Origin: Arion vulgaris
Taxonomy: Eukaryota > Mollusca > Gastropoda > Stylommatophora > Arionidae
NCBI GenBank assembly: GCA_020796225.1
Contig: CM036774.1
Location: 25,465,692-25,529,691, forward strand
Direction of reading: 5' to 3'
DNA: 64,000 bases
The translations under genes were made by a program, and so were the position numbers. Positions 62,295 to 64,000 of this stretch are shown one piece after another. The stretch's first letter is position 1, and the number at the start of each line of letters is the position of its first letter. The notes beneath the pieces are model-generated. The model was not told the DNA's origin and ran no database searches. It was given only the letters and a program-made list of their open reading frames with translations.

Positions 62295-62490
62295 AAGAAT
62301 TATGGTGAAAAAAGAAAACAGAACATCAGGAAAGAAGGCGAGAGGAAGACCTCACAAAAATGGTTAGATGGCATAGCAGAATCGTGTCAAAGAGCAAAAA
62401 TAGCAATCACCCAAGTCACCAGAACAGCGCAAGACAAAAACAGAAAACCACGACACTGGGCAACAGCCCGGTAGCAGTGTGACGATAAAG
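62295..62490 (+). mobile_element. LINE C-terminal fragment
   Basis: Reads KRKQNIRKEGERKTSQKWLD, GIAESCQRAKIAITQVTRTA and QDKNRKPRHWATAR. The order (basic tail, KWLDGI, AQDKxxWR-like) fits an RTE-like C-terminus. Shared with 33672-33915. Confidence 0.65.
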
Positions 62491-62499
62491 GTTGTTGGT

Positions 62500-62745
62500 T
62501 ATTGGTTACTAAATTGACGTCATTGCACTCCTGGTAGACCCATAGGTACTCAGTCTCCCCTAACAGATATCGAAGAGTATGCATACTGTTGGCTCCCGTG
62601 GCTCGCTGATTAAATACACCTCTCACTCTGTCCCTCAGGCATCCAGTTCTACTTGTGTAACGAGTAACTCCAAACTGTCTAAATCGCTTGATCGAATCAA
62701 CATCGATTTTAGTGTCCTCATATTGTGACGACACAAGACAAAGAA
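62500..62745 (-). mobile_element. I-like LINE 3' end, second family
   Basis: The minus frame reads SRTGCLRDRVRGVFNQRATG and NSMHTLRYLLGETEYLWVYQ, then a ggttattggttactaaa tail in reverse at about 62496-62512. The stump at 3268-3372 is the same 3' end. Confidence 0.7.
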
Positions 62746-63440
62746 GAAGTCTAGTCTTCAGATCATCATCACTGCATATCGAGCCAATTAGTTCATAATT
62801 GTTGCGATCTTCTTCTTGGTATGTCTCTACGCATGTAAGAAGTAGCGACACCAATTATAAGTAAAGTTTAGTTTAGTGATCGGATCACCATCACTGCACA
62901 TCGAGCCAATAAGTTCATAATTGTTCCGATCTCCACCTCGGTATGTCTCTACGCATATAAGAACTAGCGACACCAATTATAAGTAAAGTTTAGTTTAGTG
63001 ATCGGATCACCATCACTGCACATCGAGCCAATAAGTTCATAATTGTTCCGATCTCCACCTCGGTATGTCTCTACGCATGTAAGAAGTAGCGACACCAATT
63101 ATAAGTAAAGTTTAGTTTAGTGATCGGATCACCATCACTGCACATCGAATCAATTAGTTCATAAGTGCTTCGATCTCTTCCTCAGTATGTCGCTCAGTGT
63201 GTGGTAACTAACGACTCTTGCTCTATGTTGGTTTACTATTCTTCTTTGACTTCCAGCAAAGTGCTCTTGTCTGGCTACACTACATTTGGTATTCTTACAG
63301 TTTGGTTAAGGCTGCAGATTTACCACCATCCCTTGAATCATTTACACGTCCTCTCTCCTTTAAGGAACTCAGAATATCAACCTGGTCCATTACTCGCCCG
63401 CTTTCTGCAGCAGCCATACTTGCAAGAGAACAGTTAAGGG
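62745..63440 (-). mobile_element. I-like LINE end with 122-bp tandem 3' units
   Basis: From 63440 down: matches GxMAAxxSGRxMDQxDIxxSLKERGRVNDS and HTLSDILRKRSKHL of the I-like tail, ending in (AAACT)n at about 63105-63120. The terminal segment is then repeated: gtaaagtttagtttagtgat at 62861, 62983 and 63105 (period 122), plus a partial unit at 62745-62860. Confidence 0.85.
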
Positions 63441-63720
63441 TAGAAGAAGGAAAGGAGGGAAAAATCCTGGTTTGACAACATCAAGAGCTGGTCGGAGCAG
63501 AGTTTCCCCACACTCACCCGAGGAGTTGAAGACAGAGACTCATGGCGTGCTTTTTGTGCTGATGTCTCCACAGTGACAGGCCTAAGACTCTAACGGGTTA
63601 TAGACTTTATTATTATTATTATTATACTTGCAATCCTATCGGCGCGTTCATTTTGCCCCTTCCTCTTCCCTGGAAAAACTTCTGTGGACGCCAATGCTCT
63701 AGAGGAGCTAAAAATTATAT
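63441..63720. mobile_element. LINE debris with RNase H end (-)
   Basis: 63590-63720 (minus) reads FPGKRKGQNERADRIAS, the NERADR motif that ends RNase H, next to an (ATT)n run at 63608-63625. 63441-63589 (plus) gives LINE-like basic sequence (LTRGVEDRDSWRAFCADVST-type). Confidence 0.55.
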
Positions 63721-64000
63721 TATTTTTAAAATTTAAACATACATATTGTTTCTCCAGATCGATTAACGTTCTTGAGATATACACGACAAGTGAAGTCAAT
63801 CAGGTGATCAGGAAACGTTCAATATGAAATAGTTAACATTTATAACTTGTGTGATGATTTTGATTGCTTTATAATCAATAACTCAAGTTGTAACTTACAT
63901 AGAAGGATGTACAGTCAAAAAGACAAGATCTGAATCGTTCATCCTTCATGGCAGATCAATATATTGAGCTTCACTTGGACATTTGTTTTGTGATGGTCTA
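63721..64000. other. No recognised feature
   Basis: 280 bp of AT-rich sequence at the window edge. Confidence 0.35.

Overview
This window looks like nuclear DNA of an invertebrate animal, most likely a mollusc or other lophotrochozoan. That guess rests on dense broken non-LTR retrotransposons, many tRNA-derived SINEs, hAT-type MITEs, many minisatellites and an intron of about 30 kb. No sequence search was possible, so the taxon is inference. There are no bacterial operons, and I found no functional tRNA or rRNA gene.

One host gene is visible. Two minus-strand exons at 45782-45889 and 15502-15636 have consensus AG/GT splice borders, join in phase, and together read as the N-terminal part of hyccin (FAM126), a partner of TTC7 in the phosphatidylinositol 4-kinase III-alpha complex. 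They are separated by an intron of 30,145 bp, so about half of the window is a single FAM126 intron. The start codon exon (expected above 45889) and the later exons (expected below 15502) were not recognised; they may lie outside the window.

Almost everything else is repeats. LINEs: a nearly full-length RTE-like element (47582-50803, minus) flanked by perfect 77-bp direct repeats; 3' ends of related RTE-like and BovB-like elements; I-like elements with RNase H and (CTAAA)n tails (30420-31166, 50881-52288, 40233-40640, 62745-63440); Jockey-like C-termini with a CCHC-type knuckle. SINEs, named here: S-A and S-B (ending in GAA repeats), S-C, S-D, S-E, S-I and S-J (tRNA-like heads), and S-H (unclassified). 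DNA elements: five copies of MITE M1 (three with perfect 8-bp target duplications), two of MITE M2, and a 1.4-kb hAT-like element containing nested insertions. Many insertions are nested, so relative ages can be read from the sequence.

Layout: 1-15500 is a repeat patchwork with minisatellites at 3476, 8590, 8955 and 13970. 15502-15636 is a FAM126 exon with a 37-bp satellite just upstream. 15637-45781 is the giant intron. 45782-45889 is the second FAM126 exon. 46000-53200 is a nested block of LINEs. 53200-64000 holds more LINE and SINE debris, a 37-bp satellite (55608-56468) and a 55-59-bp satellite (60185-60700).

The most unusual theme is how often a piece of a retroelement, usually its 3' end, has been tandemly duplicated in place (units of 15 to 208 bp at about a dozen sites). 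Other notable points are very long target-site duplications, a SINE with a 5' inversion and intact target duplication, a 43-bp retroposed SINE stump, and a LINE reduced to its two ends.
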